From DAOUJI01 sp965224415 (GTDB lineage: Bacteria; Chloroflexota; Dehalococcoidia; Lucifugimonadales; JAGWBF01), in NCBI GenBank assembly GCA_965224415.1, contig CBDCZB010000004.1, positions 310,001 through 374,000 on the forward strand: a DNA stretch of 64,000 bases. Direction: 5' to 3'. This document shows, one piece after another, positions 26,564-35,732 of the stretch. Made by a program: the position numbers and the translations under genes. The notes below the pieces were generated by a model. It had not been told where the DNA came from. It did not search any database and saw only the letters and a list, made by a program, of their open reading frames with translations. Positions within the stretch are counted from its first letter, which is position 1, and the number at the start of each line of letters is the position of its first letter.

Positions 26564-27082
26564 TCAGCGAATCTCTCGACTCAAGACTTCGTCGGTTTCC
26601 TGCTTTCTGAGGTGGCAGAGGGCGATGGCCAGAGCGTCGGCGGCGTCCGACGGCTCGGGCTCGGACTCCAGACCCAGAAGCATCCGCACCATGGTCTGCA
26701 CCTGCTCCTTGGTGGCCCTGCCGTGGTCGGCGACAGCCACTTTCACCTGGGATGGGGAGTACCGGAATATGGGCACCGCCTGACCAGCCGCGGCTATGAG
26801 CGCCACGGCCTGGGCTTGCCCCACCGCCAGGGCAGGCCCCGAAAACTGGTTCTCACCGCGCCCCACGAAGGGTTCTTCCACTGCGACGGCGTCGGGCTGG
26901 AAGATGCCTATCATGTTTACCACGTGGGTGAAGAGTTGGTACAAACGGTCCTCGATGGGAATGGAGGACTTCAGCGCCACTACTCCGTAGTCCACCGCGT
27001 CGGCCAAGTTCTGGGAATGGTGGGAGTCCAACAGAGCGTACCCCATGCGCACAGTGCCGGGATCGATGCCCAACACTCGCAT
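26564..27082 (-). CDS. ruvC: Holliday junction endonuclease RuvC
   Basis: A 172-residue resolvase with the four acidic residues in place: Asp7 in VLGIDPGT, Glu in AVEEPFVGRGENQFSGPALAVGQ, and the pair in EPSDAADALAIALCH. It cleaves junctions symmetrically as a dimer. It follows yebC by 15 bases on the minus strand. Confidence 0.94.
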   Translation of the reverse strand: MRVLGIDPGTVRMGYALLDSHHSQNLADAVDYGVVALKSSIPIEDRLYQLFTHVVNMIGIFQPDAVAVEEPFVGRGENQFSGPALAVGQAQAVALIAAAGQAVPIFRYSPSQVKVAVADHGRATKEQVQTMVRMLLGLESEPEPSDAADALAIALCHLRKQETDEVLSREIR

Positions 27083-27097
27083 GGCGGAACCTAGGCC

Positions 27098-27859
27098 TTA
27101 GCCCTCATCCCGGTACTTTTCCAGGGCCTCGTCAGGAAAGTCGGCGTTGCTGTAGACCCGCTGCACGTCGGACAACTCTTCCAGGTCGTCCAGCAGGCGG
27201 AGGGTCTGGGCGGCCTCCTTGTCGCCCAACGACACCGTGGACTTGGGCATCATGGAGATTTCGGCGGAAGGGGTCTCCACTTCGTGCCTGTTCAGTGCGT
27301 CACGGATGGACTCCAGAGTCTCGGGCTGGGTGTGTATCTCAACGTAGCCGCCCTCCACCTTCACGTCGTCAGCGGCGGCGTCTATAGCCACTAGAGCTAT
27401 CTCTTCAGCCGTTTCGGTGTCCACGTCCAGGGTGATTATTCCCTTGGACTCGAAGTTCCAGGCGACGCATCCGGCCTCTCCGAGGCTTCCTCCTGCCTTG
27501 GCGAACACCGACCTCACCTCGGCAGCGGTCCTGTTGCGGTTCGTGGTGAGCGCCTGGAGCATTATGGCGGCGCCGCCGGGGCCGTAGCCCTCGTAACGGA
27601 TGTCGTCCAGTTGTTCAGCCCCCTCGCCGGAGCCGGAGGCCCTATTGATCGCCCGCTCGATGGTGTCCATGGGCATGTTGGAGCCTTTGGCCTTGTCAAT
27701 GGCCAGTCTGAGCTTGAAGTTCATGGTCGGGTCGGGGCCTCCGCCCTGCTGTACCGCTATGGCTATGTCGCGGCTTAGTTTCGTGAACAACTGGCCGCGC
27801 TTGGCGTCAGCGGCCCCTTTGGCTCTCTTAATGGTCGACCACTTTGAGTGACCGGACAT
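27098..27859 (-). CDS. yebC: YebC/PmpR-family protein
   Basis: A 253-residue YebC, recognisable from MSGHSKWSTIKRAKGAADAKRGQLFTK... at the N-terminus and YEGYGPGGAAIMLQALTTNRNRTAAEVR. Members have been described as transcription regulators and as translation factors that help at polyproline stalls. First gene of the yebC-ruvC-ruvA-uvrB operon, with AGAGGAGG before its ATG. Confidence 0.95.
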   Translation of the reverse strand: MSGHSKWSTIKRAKGAADAKRGQLFTKLSRDIAIAVQQGGGPDPTMNFKLRLAIDKAKGSNMPMDTIERAINRASGSGEGAEQLDDIRYEGYGPGGAAIMLQALTTNRNRTAAEVRSVFAKAGGSLGEAGCVAWNFESKGIITLDVDTETAEEIALVAIDAAADDVKVEGGYVEIHTQPETLESIRDALNRHEVETPSAEISMMPKSTVSLGDKEAAQTLRLLDDLEELSDVQRVYSNADFPDEALEKYRDEG

Positions 27860-28015
27860 GGTTGCCTCCTCTTTGTTGTTTGAGGCCAGGCAGTGTTATT
27901 GTGGGGATTCTATCACCGGCGCTCAGCCAGGGTAAAGCCAACGACGGCGGCAGCGTCGAATTTTTTGACGTATCCCCTCCATGATACAATGCCAATCGTC
28001 CCATTGCCCTGTCTT

Positions 28016-28669
28016 ATGAACGTTAGAATACGTCCCATGACTCCCCAGGACATCAAGCAGGTGTCCCTCATTGAACGGGAGGCTTTTCCAACCCTTTGGC
28101 CTCCAACCAGGCTCCGGAATGAGTTGGACAACAAGGCCGCACACTATCTGGTGGCCTATGAGCCGGGACCGCAGAACAACTACGCCGCCGTCCCTCTGAC
28201 CAGGAAGGCCGGATTTCTGAAAAGGGCATGGGAGTTCATCAAAGACATCACCCTGGGCGCTGACCCTGACGACTCCACCAGTGACCCCATTCTGGGGTTT
28301 GTGGGTATAAGGCTCATAGTCGATGAGGCCCACATCACGTCCATCGCTGTTTCCGAGTCTCACAGAGGTCAGTCTATAGGCGAGCTCCTTATCGTGGCCT
28401 CGATAGACTTGGCTCTTCAGGAGAAGTCCTCAGTGGTCACCCTGGAAGCTCGGGTCTCCAACAATGTAGCCCAGTCCCTCTATGAGAAATACGGCTTCCA
28501 GCGGATGGGAGTGAGGAAGCGGTACTACTCCGACAACGGAGAAGACGCCGTAATCATGACCACCCGCCTGATACACAACGGCGAATACCAGCAGATGTTC
28601 AAAGGGTTGAAAGAGGCCCTCAAGGAACGGAAGGGTGAAATTCGCATTCAGCTGCCCCTATCCCGCTAA
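28016..28669 (+). CDS. GNAT-family N-acetyltransferase (RimI-like)
   Basis: A 217-residue acetyltransferase. The acetyl-CoA-binding region ISVAVSESHRGQSIGELL is seen as ITSIAVSESHRGQSIGELL, followed by VTLEARVSNNVAQSLYEKYGFQRMGVRKRYYSDNGEDAVIMT, typical of RimI. A 35-residue insert (about 55-90) lies between the strands. The ATG at 28016 is preferred because TACAAT at 27985-27990 would place the transcript start after the earlier in-frame codons. Divergent from yebC. Confidence 0.8.
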   Translation: MNVRIRPMTPQDIKQVSLIEREAFPTLWPPTRLRNELDNKAAHYLVAYEPGPQNNYAAVPLTRKAGFLKRAWEFIKDITLGADPDDSTSDPILGFVGIRLIVDEAHITSIAVSESHRGQSIGELLIVASIDLALQEKSSVVTLEARVSNNVAQSLYEKYGFQRMGVRKRYYSDNGEDAVIMTTRLIHNGEYQQMFKGLKEALKERKGEIRIQLPLSR

Positions 28670-28672
28670 TGG

Positions 28673-28701
28673 TTGACCCGCTCTTGGGGCATTGGTAGAA
28701 T
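28673..28701 (+). promoter_or_regulatory. Promoter of coaE-MoxR-Nudix-VWA cluster
   Basis: TTGACC (28673-28678), exactly 17 bases, TAGAAT (28696-28701); 60 bases before coaE. Confidence 0.55.
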
Positions 28702-28761
28702 ACCAGCATGTTTCGGCCACGCCCGAAGCTGCCTGCATGGCATCTCCGTTAAGGTTCATTG

Positions 28762-29373
28762 ATGCGCGTAATCGGCCTCACCGGCGGCATAGGGACAGGT
28801 AAGAGTCTGGTCGCACACATGCTTGGAGAGCTTGGGGCCGAGATTATAGACGCAGACCGCATAGGCCACGAGGCATACACGCCCCACACTCCAGTCTGGA
28901 AAGAAGTGGTGGAGGCCTTTGGCGAGGACATCCTCCAACCGAGCGGTGAGATAGACCGCAAACGGTTGGGTTCCATCGTGTTCAGTGACCCTAATGAGTT
29001 GGCAAGGCTGAACTCCATCATGCACCCCCGCATGGCGGAGATGATTCACCAGAAAGTCCAAAAATTGGAAGGCGAAGGCGCCGAGACGGTGGTTGTCGAA
29101 GCGGCGGTCCTGGTGGAAGCCGGGTGGGACAAATTGCCATGGGTCGATGAGGTGTGGGTAACGAAGTCCGACGAGGAGCAGGTTGTACAGCGGATCAAGG
29201 AGCGCAACAACCTTCCCGACGAAGAGATAAGGAAACGGATCGGGTCCCAACTCCCATTCGAGGAGAGGTCCCGAAACGCGCAGGTCGTGGTGGACAATTC
29301 GGGCGCTATAGACGATCTGAAGCGGGCTGTCGAGTCCATCTGGGAAAGCAGAGTGAAAGGTAAGGTATCGTAG
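28762..29373 (+). CDS. coaE: Dephospho-CoA kinase
   Basis: A 203-residue kinase that phosphorylates the 3'-hydroxyl of dephospho-CoA. P-loop GLTGGIGTGKS at the N-terminus, the IIDADRIGHEAY substrate region, HPRMAEMI and the FEERSRNAQVVVDNSG C-terminal segment. The ATG at 28762 is used; the TTG one codon earlier is not needed. The next gene, a MoxR-type ATPase, begins two bases after the stop. Confidence 0.94.
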   Translation: MRVIGLTGGIGTGKSLVAHMLGELGAEIIDADRIGHEAYTPHTPVWKEVVEAFGEDILQPSGEIDRKRLGSIVFSDPNELARLNSIMHPRMAEMIHQKVQKLEGEGAETVVVEAAVLVEAGWDKLPWVDEVWVTKSDEEQVVQRIKERNNLPDEEIRKRIGSQLPFEERSRNAQVVVDNSGAIDDLKRAVESIWESRVKGKVS

Positions 29374-29375
29374 GT

Positions 29376-30278
29376 ATGGCACAAGCCGCCCAGGATACAT
29401 ACTTGGAAGTTGACATTGAGGAGTACGTCATAGCGTACGAGCCTTATTTCGCTCCCGTCGGCGATGAAATAGAGCTGTTCGAAGCCGCTTACCACCAGCA
29501 GCTGCCGGTGCTGCTGAAGGGGCCGACAGGCTGCGGAAAAACCCGGTTCATCGAATATATGGCCTGGCGTCTGGGTCGCCCGCTCACCGTGGCAAAGAAG
29601 AAGGGCAAGTCCGCACAGCCTCAGGCACAGGTCAACGGCAGGCAGGTCCCCCTTATAACAATTGCCTGTCACGAGGACTTGACCGCCAGCGACCTCGTTG
29701 GACGTTACCTGCTGGAGCCGGACGGCACCCGCTGGATGGACGGTCCGCTGACCAAGGCGGTCAAGGCCGGAGCCATTTGCTACCTCGACGAAATCGTAGA
29801 GGCGCGGAAGGATACAACCGTGCTTATACACCCCCTCACAGACCACCGGCGCGCGCTGCCCGTGGACAAGAAGGGGCAAATCATAGAGGCCCACAACCAG
29901 TTCCTGCTGGTCATCTCCTACAACCCCGGATACCAGAGCGCCCTGAAGGACCTGAAGCACTCGACCCGTCAGCGGTTCGTGGCCATTGAGTTCGACTACC
30001 CGCCCAAAGAAATAGAGCGGGAGGTGATTCAGAAGGAGAGCGGATGCTCTCTGGAGCACGCGGACTCCCTCGCCAAACTGGGCGAGAAAGTCCGTAACCT
30101 GAGAGACCACGGACTTCAAGAGGGGGCCAGCACCAGGCTGCTCATATACGCCGGTAAGCTGATGGCCCAGGGAATCGCACCCAGGCGCGCCTGCCAGGTA
30201 TCGGTGGTGTGGGCCCTCACGGACGACCAGGAAATACAGAAGAGTGTAGAAGAAGTGGCGTCCTCCATATTCGAGTAG
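29376..30278 (+). CDS. MoxR-family AAA+ ATPase (CbbQ/NorQ-like)
   Basis: A 300-residue AAA+ ATPase. Walker A GPTGCGKT at 49-56, Walker B ICYLDEI, the sensor segment LLVISYNPGYQ and the C-terminal arginine-rich helix region. The CbbQ/NirQ/NorQ branch works with VWA proteins (CbbO/NorD) to activate or remodel metalloenzymes such as Rubisco and NO reductase. The matching VWA protein is two genes downstream, with a Nudix gene between. Which target it serves cannot be told; no nor or cbb genes are near. Confidence 0.88.
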   Translation: MAQAAQDTYLEVDIEEYVIAYEPYFAPVGDEIELFEAAYHQQLPVLLKGPTGCGKTRFIEYMAWRLGRPLTVAKKKGKSAQPQAQVNGRQVPLITIACHEDLTASDLVGRYLLEPDGTRWMDGPLTKAVKAGAICYLDEIVEARKDTTVLIHPLTDHRRALPVDKKGQIIEAHNQFLLVISYNPGYQSALKDLKHSTRQRFVAIEFDYPPKEIEREVIQKESGCSLEHADSLAKLGEKVRNLRDHGLQEGASTRLLIYAGKLMAQGIAPRRACQVSVVWALTDDQEIQKSVEEVASSIFE

Positions 30279-30308
30279 ACGCCGCCGACATGGACAGGTA
30301 AGACCCCG

Positions 30309-30920
30309 GTGGCAATCGAAACTGACGACAGATCATCGAAGATTTTTCAGGCGCTTCGTCTCTCCCTGTCCGCCCGTGAAAAAGCCTCCGTCCCCTCCGA
30401 CGGACTCAGACCCGCCGCTGTTCTGATACTCCTGTACAACAAATCAGGAGAACCCCACATACTGCTGAACAAACGCTCTCAGCAGGTGGAACACCATAAG
30501 GGAGAGATTTCCTTCCCCGGCGGAGGCAGAGACCCTGAGGACGCCGACTTCCTGGCCACCGCTATAAGGGAAACCCACGAGGAGATGGGGGTCGAACCCA
30601 AGGACGTTACAATCATCGGAGAGCTGGACGACGTTGTAACCAGGTCGGATTTCTGTGTGCGGGTGTACGTCGGGACCATACCCTATCCCTACCCGTTCAA
30701 GCCATATGCACGGGAAGTCGCCGAGGTCCTGGAAGCGCCGATGAGTTCCCTGCTGGACAGGGCCAACTGGAGAGAAGAGGCGCGGTTGGTGGATGGGGCC
30801 TTGCACCGGTCATACAGCTACGCGTATAAAGAGCACCTGGTCTACGGGGCCACCGCGATGATGGTCAGACAGCTGATCGACGTATATTCGAGCCTGGAGA
30901 CGGTCCGGAGAGGAAGTTGA
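30309..30920 (+). CDS. CoA pyrophosphatase-like Nudix hydrolase
   Basis: A 203-residue Nudix hydrolase with the box FPGGGRDPEDADFLATAIRETHEEMGV in the CoA-pyrophosphatase arrangement, where Asp replaces one Glu of the standard box. NudL-type enzymes split CoA and its derivatives to 3',5'-ADP and phosphopantetheine. GTG start at 30309. It lies in the same operon as coaE, so opposite steps of CoA turnover may be linked here. Confidence 0.82.
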   Translation: MAIETDDRSSKIFQALRLSLSAREKASVPSDGLRPAAVLILLYNKSGEPHILLNKRSQQVEHHKGEISFPGGGRDPEDADFLATAIRETHEEMGVEPKDVTIIGELDDVVTRSDFCVRVYVGTIPYPYPFKPYAREVAEVLEAPMSSLLDRANWREEARLVDGALHRSYSYAYKEHLVYGATAMMVRQLIDVYSSLETVRRGS

Positions 30921-30921
30921 C

Positions 30922-33900
30922 TTGTCGGAGTCCAATGCAAAACCAACCTTGAGTCAGTTGGAAGGGGAGCTTAGTAAGCTTCCCTCTGTAGTGCTCCAGG
31001 AGTATGAGGCCGCCAAAGAGAAGGTCTCAGCCGCTTTCAACGAGGACGAGCTCTTTTTGTGGAGCAAAGAGGGGCTTTCCATAGCCAACCAGACCGTCAG
31101 GTCGTGGGAGGTGGCGGCGGAGTACTTCAAGTCGGCGCCCGACGTTGCCGCGTACCTGCCCTTCTCGTCCTTCATGCAATGGGCGCGGTGCGGCTCATAT
31201 CTGTCCCAGGACTCACCCACGCTGGCCGTGGCCTTCTTCAAGGCCAGCCCCGACATCGTTCCTGCCCTCAGGCCCCAGCACATACCCCGTTGGGCGGGGC
31301 TGGGACGCAGCCTATACAAAGGCACCTGGAAGTCGTCGACCTTGGCCGGACGCTTCTACGAGGTCAGCCCGCAGCTTATCAAGAGTCTGCCCTTCTGGGA
31401 AGTGGAGGTATTCGCCGCCCTCGTGGAGGCCGTGTCCCTCAAGTCCTACGACATGGCGTCGGAATGCCTCACCCTGGGCCAGGACATACTCCCTCAAATG
31501 GGCAGGGAGCGGGAAACATTCCTCTCCATGGCCAGAGAGCTGACAGAGTCCAACTGGCGAGAGGTAAAGGCCGTGCTAGAGACGTGCGGGAGGGCGCTTC
31601 CAGGCATCGACAGCGCCCAGAAGAGCCGCTTCCTACGCCTGACTGAACGGCTGGTGAAGTCGGGCCAGAAAGACGTGCCGACTTTCTTGTCGGACGGCGC
31701 AAGGGCCCTGCAGCAGGTCAACAGTTCCTCCCAGCGTTACATAATCGACCTGGCCGAGACTCTTATGGGAGTGTCGCCTCAGGCCGTGGCGCCTTTCCTC
31801 GCCAACCTGGATATGGTGTTGACTCGTGTGACCTTGAACCAGCTGGAAATCTGGTTCCAACGGGGCATGGCCGTGCTCAAGGAAAACCCCGACGGGGGAA
31901 TCGCCTACTTCAAGGTGGAGTCCAGCACGTCGGAGAACCTGCTGGAGTCGCTGTCCTCCTCAATGGAGTTGGAGCGGGTGAAGCCGATTATCAGGCTGTA
32001 CTGCTGCGCACTGTCGGGTTCGTCCATCGAGGTGCAGAACAGCAAGGAGCTTGCCAACAAGAGCATCGGGTGGGTTTCCGAGTCGGCTGCCACCACCGAA
32101 GGCACCAAGGTGTTCCTGCCGCCCGTGGTGGACCGGTACTCAACCAAGGACAACAACTTCGGATGGTTCAAGGTGGTGTCCACCCATCAGGTGGCCCACC
32201 TGGAGTTCGGCAGCTTCCTGTTCGAGTACGACCGCCCTTCCGCCCTGTTCGACGACCGCCGTCCCGGCGAGGAGGACAGAAGAGAGGCAGCATTGGCGGC
32301 AGCCAATGCTGTCGGGCCGCCGATAGACCCAGTGTCCTCAGCCTTTGCCCAGCTTCAGGAAGACCTGGGTGAATCATCCAGCGCCGAACGGGGATATCTA
32401 ACGGACATGGGCAGGTTCTTCCACCTCTTCGACGACCGGAGGCTGGCTCTGGACGTCTTCACAATCCTGGAAGACGGCCGCTTGGACTTTCGGGTCAAGG
32501 TGGAGTACCCGGGCATAGTGAAGCACTACCGGACCGTCCAACTGGACTCCCGAGAGGAGAGGCCCCCCATAGACGAACTGCCCCTGTTGCAGGGCATGGT
32601 AGAGCTTCTCGTCCGGTTCAGCCTTGACCAGTTCCGCGGACTCCCCGTGCCCCAGGGCTACGAGAAAACGGCCCGCGTGTTGTCCAAGCTGTTCAGGAGG
32701 CTGCTGAACGTCACGGCCACCGTTGAGGACACGGGGGAGGCGACGCTCCGGGTCTACGACATCCTGTCCAATCTGCCCAACGAGGAAGTGCCGCCAGAGG
32801 ACTACTCGCCCCAGGACCTGGACGGCCCTGAGGAGTATTCCGAAGAGGAGATGATGGAGCTTATGCAGGAGCTCCAGTCGGGCCAGCCCACGCCCCAAAG
32901 CGGCGAGGAGGAAGAGCAGAATTATGAGTCGCCCCAGGAAGTGGAGTACAGGGGCGACTTCAAGCCGGAGCTGGTCCAGCTGCTGAACAAGCTCCGGGTC
33001 GATAAATCCCAACAGGGGGACGGCCAGACTGAACCCATAACGCAGGAGATGCTGGAAGAGCTTCTCAAAGACAACCCGGAACTTGAAATGAGCGCCGAGC
33101 AGGGCCAGATTCAGACCACCATGGGGCTTTTCGTGCAGAACCTCATGAAAGAAGCCGGAGTGCCGCCGCCGGCGGACCCAGGCCAGGGTCAGGGCCAGTT
33201 CGTCCATGAGCAGGAGCAGGGCGGGCCGCTGGAGGCCAAGGAACCCCGCTCTCAGGTCTACGACGAGTGGGACTTCCGGGCCGACGACTACAAGCCCAAG
33301 TGGTGCATCGTGCGGGAGAAGGAGGTCGAGGAAGGAGACATAAGCTTCTTCAACGACACCATCCGCAACTACTCCTCTTTATCGTCGGACATCCGGCGCC
33401 AGTTCGAGATGGTCATGCCCGAAAGTTTTCGCAAGGAACGGCGGGTCATCGACGGCGAGGACTTGGACCTGGATGCTGTCATCGAGGCCCAGGTGGACCG
33501 GCGGAGCGGCATCACTCCCAACGACAAGGTGTGGTGGCGCCGCAACAAGATGGAGAGGGACGTGGCGGTGGTGTTCCTACTGGACATGAGCGCTTCCACG
33601 GCTGAGGCCATCGACGAGGGCAGAGCAGGTCCCGACGACCACGATGCCCCCGACGACCCGGTAGAATACATGATGTGGCTCAGGTCGCGCCGCGAGGGCC
33701 TGGTGCGCAGGCAATACAAGCGAATCATCGACCTGGAAAAGGAGAGCACAGCCCTGCTTCTCCAGGCGTTGGAGACCATAGGCGACACCTACGGCATCTA
33801 CGGCTTCTCCGGCTACGGCAGGGAGAACGTCGAGTACTACGTTATCAAGGACATCGATGAGATGCTCCACGACCGGGTGAAGAGGCGCATCGACAAAATC

Positions 33901-34245
33901 ACTCCCATGCACGCCACACGGATGGGTCCGGCCATACGCCACGCCACGGCCAAGCTGGACGCCCAGGACGCCAAGACCAAGATTCTCTTCCTCATCAGCG
34001 ACGGAAGGCCCCAGGACAGGGGCTACAGCCGGGAGGGCGTCGAGAAGGAATACGCCGTCCATGACACCCACATGGCCCTGGTAGAGGCCAAGCGCAAGGC
34101 CGTTGTCCCCTTCTGCCTGACAGTGGACAAGTCGGGACACGACTACCTGAAGACCATGTGCGGCGACATGAGCTACGAGGTGCTGGACAACATCTGGTCC
34201 CTGCCCCAAAGGCTCCCCCAGCTATACCGCATGCTCACGACGTAG
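30922..34245 (+). CDS. VWA-domain protein (NorD/CbbO-like)
   Basis: A 1107-residue protein. The first 450 residues are helical repeats without recognised motifs. A long acidic, Gln/Glu/Pro-rich linker spans about 620-780. The last 220 residues are a von Willebrand A domain with the metal-binding FLLDMSAST near residue 888 and a second-metal region in LISDGRPQDRGYS. It starts at a TTG one base after the Nudix stop, with GGAGAGGAAG upstream. It is the partner type of the MoxR ATPase two genes earlier; VWA-MoxR pairs act as metalloprotein chaperones. At this size it resembles NorD rather than the short CbbO. Confidence 0.85.
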   Translation: MSESNAKPTLSQLEGELSKLPSVVLQEYEAAKEKVSAAFNEDELFLWSKEGLSIANQTVRSWEVAAEYFKSAPDVAAYLPFSSFMQWARCGSYLSQDSPTLAVAFFKASPDIVPALRPQHIPRWAGLGRSLYKGTWKSSTLAGRFYEVSPQLIKSLPFWEVEVFAALVEAVSLKSYDMASECLTLGQDILPQMGRERETFLSMARELTESNWREVKAVLETCGRALPGIDSAQKSRFLRLTERLVKSGQKDVPTFLSDGARALQQVNSSSQRYIIDLAETLMGVSPQAVAPFLANLDMVLTRVTLNQLEIWFQRGMAVLKENPDGGIAYFKVESSTSENLLESLSSSMELERVKPIIRLYCCALSGSSIEVQNSKELANKSIGWVSESAATTEGTKVFLPPVVDRYSTKDNNFGWFKVVSTHQVAHLEFGSFLFEYDRPSALFDDRRPGEEDRREAALAAANAVGPPIDPVSSAFAQLQEDLGESSSAERGYLTDMGRFFHLFDDRRLALDVFTILEDGRLDFRVKVEYPGIVKHYRTVQLDSREERPPIDELPLLQGMVELLVRFSLDQFRGLPVPQGYEKTARVLSKLFRRLLNVTATVEDTGEATLRVYDILSNLPNEEVPPEDYSPQDLDGPEEYSEEEMMELMQELQSGQPTPQSGEEEEQNYESPQEVEYRGDFKPELVQLLNKLRVDKSQQGDGQTEPITQEMLEELLKDNPELEMSAEQGQIQTTMGLFVQNLMKEAGVPPPADPGQGQGQFVHEQEQGGPLEAKEPRSQVYDEWDFRADDYKPKWCIVREKEVEEGDISFFNDTIRNYSSLSSDIRRQFEMVMPESFRKERRVIDGEDLDLDAVIEAQVDRRSGITPNDKVWWRRNKMERDVAVVFLLDMSASTAEAIDEGRAGPDDHDAPDDPVEYMMWLRSRREGLVRRQYKRIIDLEKESTALLLQALETIGDTYGIYGFSGYGRENVEYYVIKDIDEMLHDRVKRRIDKITPMHATRMGPAIRHATAKLDAQDAKTKILFLISDGRPQDRGYSREGVEKEYAVHDTHMALVEAKRKAVVPFCLTVDKSGHDYLKTMCGDMSYEVLDNIWSLPQRLPQLYRMLTT

Positions 34246-34287
34246 TGGAGCCGGCGGGGCTAAAATTGGTCTTCAGGCAGGTCTGAA

Positions 34288-34533
34288 ATGCAGACTTATG
34301 TTTTTCGAGTGGTGGTCGAACCGGATGAAGACCGTTGGCAGGCCCATTGCCCAGCGCTGGCGAAATACGCGGCTGCCACTTGGGGATATACCAAAGAGGA
34401 AGCCCTCAAGAACATAAGAGAAGTCATCGAGATGGTCTTGGAAGAGATGGCGGAAGAAAATGAACCCATTCCCCAGGAGTCAGAAAACGGAACCCCTATC
34501 TCTCCTGAACTCCGAATAGCCGTATCCGTCTGA
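34288..34533 (+). CDS. hicB: HicB-like antitoxin
   Basis: An 81-residue protein with the HicB partial RNase H-like fold: YVFRVVVEPDEDRWQAHCPALAKY, TWGYTKEEALKNIREVIEMVLEEM. No C-terminal DNA-binding helix is present, so it is the short form. A GGCAGG site precedes the ATG. The gene directly after is a hicA relic without a start codon. HicB normally neutralises the HicA mRNA interferase. It marks the left border of the accessory island. Confidence 0.75.
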   Translation: MQTYVFRVVVEPDEDRWQAHCPALAKYAAATWGYTKEEALKNIREVIEMVLEEMAEENEPIPQESENGTPISPELRIAVSV

Positions 34534-34534
34534 T

Positions 34535-34855
34535 TTCAACATCGACTGGAGCAGGTTACGCACCGTAACTGCCCGTGAACTTGTCAGCGCACTCCTTAGG
34601 GATGGTTTCCAGCTCCGACGACAGCGCGGCAGCCATCAACACTATCGACATCCCGCCGATGGAAGAAGAGTCACCGTAGCGTTTCACAGTCCGGGAGACA
34701 CCTTCGCCATCGGCATCCTCAGAACTATGATTCAAGACCGCGCCAATATGTCACAGACACGGAGTCCTTGTACCCGGGCTTCGCCCCCCAAGCCACCTTT
34801 CGGCGTGCCCGCCGCCGCGGCAACAGGCGAGTTTCTAGGGAGCGCAGGGGTGTAG
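34535..34855 (+). pseudogene. hicA: hicA-like relic without start codon
   Basis: The frame directly after hicB (+1) reads RTVTARELVSALLRDGF, LRRQRGSHQHYRH with the active His, and VAFHSPGDTFAIGILRTMI, clearly a HicA toxin up to about 34750. The stretch from its upstream in-frame stop to this homology holds no ATG, GTG or TTG. Past about 34750 it runs into an unrelated Pro/Ala-rich tail to a TAG at 34853-34855 instead of ending as HicA does. Either a degenerate gene or one using a non-standard codon such as ATC. Confidence 0.65.
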
Positions 34856-34871
34856 TGTACCCCCTTTTCAA

Positions 34872-35402
34872 CTAGCGAGAGTGTAGATAAGCGGAGAGGA
34901 CTGAATTAAGAAAATGTTCTAATTCTTGATTTTCAGACTGGGAAGAGGCTACCCAATATAAATCTCCGGTATTGCTGCTGCCACCGCTATTCGGGATAAC
35001 ATGCACCAGCTTGTCACCACTCACTCCTAGCCCCATTTGAAAGGCTACGTTGGGAGCTTCGCGAACTTCAACCGAGCTGATGTTTCTCAGGGGAATGAAA
35101 TTAAACATTGACTCGGTAGAGTCTGGGTTTTCTGTGTCTATCTGGCTATCCTCTTCAGACCCTTTCCCTTTGTCCGAAAGTTCTTCCGCCGGTACGGAAT
35201 AACGCACCAGTGTTATGTCCCTAATGCCATCGGGGTTTAGCCATACTATATTGGTCACATTTCCGGAATCCCGAATCCAATAGGCAGTCTCTTCCATACC
35301 TGCGCCAAAAGAAATGGCTTCTCGCCATCTAGCTAGGAGAGGAGTTCTATCGTATTTTTTCAGCAGATCTTGAACGACTGATCTAAATTCTCTTTTGTAC
35401 AA
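34872..35402 (-). CDS. Hypothetical protein, island-specific
   Basis: A 176-residue protein not recognised. It has an alpha-helical N-terminus (FRSVVQDLLKKYDRT), a central acidic low-complexity linker (EELSDKGKGSEEDSQIDTE) and a beta-rich C-terminus. Start is a TTG at 35402 with GGAG about 10 bases upstream. Lower GC than the flanking core genes. It is followed upstream by a second small gene whose 5' end is cut by an IS630 element, so the two may once have formed an operon. Confidence 0.5.
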   Translation of the reverse strand: MYKREFRSVVQDLLKKYDRTPLLARWREAISFGAGMEETAYWIRDSGNVTNIVWLNPDGIRDITLVRYSVPAEELSDKGKGSEEDSQIDTENPDSTESMFNFIPLRNISSVEVREAPNVAFQMGLGVSGDKLVHVIPNSGGSSNTGDLYWVASSQSENQELEHFLNSVLSAYLHSR

Positions 35403-35420
35403 TGTCCCAGCTCCGGTAGG

Positions 35421-35640
35421 TTAGGAAAATGGTCTAAGCGGCGGTCTGAACCCTGACTGGCGACTTACATATACGACGTCAATGCCCGCCTCACGCTCGA
35501 CGAAAGCTACAAATAGATATTCGTTAGTGAGAGCCCAAGTAGGTTCTCCAAAATCATCCACGGCATTTAGGTCTATCTTCCAAGTGTTACGGTAGCTGTC
35601 AGACTCCAACAATAAAACAACCCCCGCGAACCAACCTAGT
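35421..35640 (-). pseudogene. Hypothetical gene truncated at its 5' end by IS630
   Basis: The C-terminal 63 residues (from a TTG at 35612) stay in frame upstream through LGWFAGVVLLLESDSYRN, a membrane-like segment, right up to the TA target of the IS630 element at 35640. The original start lay beyond the insertion. Product unknown; probably a membrane-anchored protein co-transcribed with the next gene. Confidence 0.5.
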
Positions 35641-35732
35641 ACTCAGTCAACTTGGTTTTAGCATTTGTTTAAGAAAATGGACAATTAGGCTATCCTGCCT
35701 TGTGGGAAGTGTTGTTGGCGGGGGTGGCGGTG

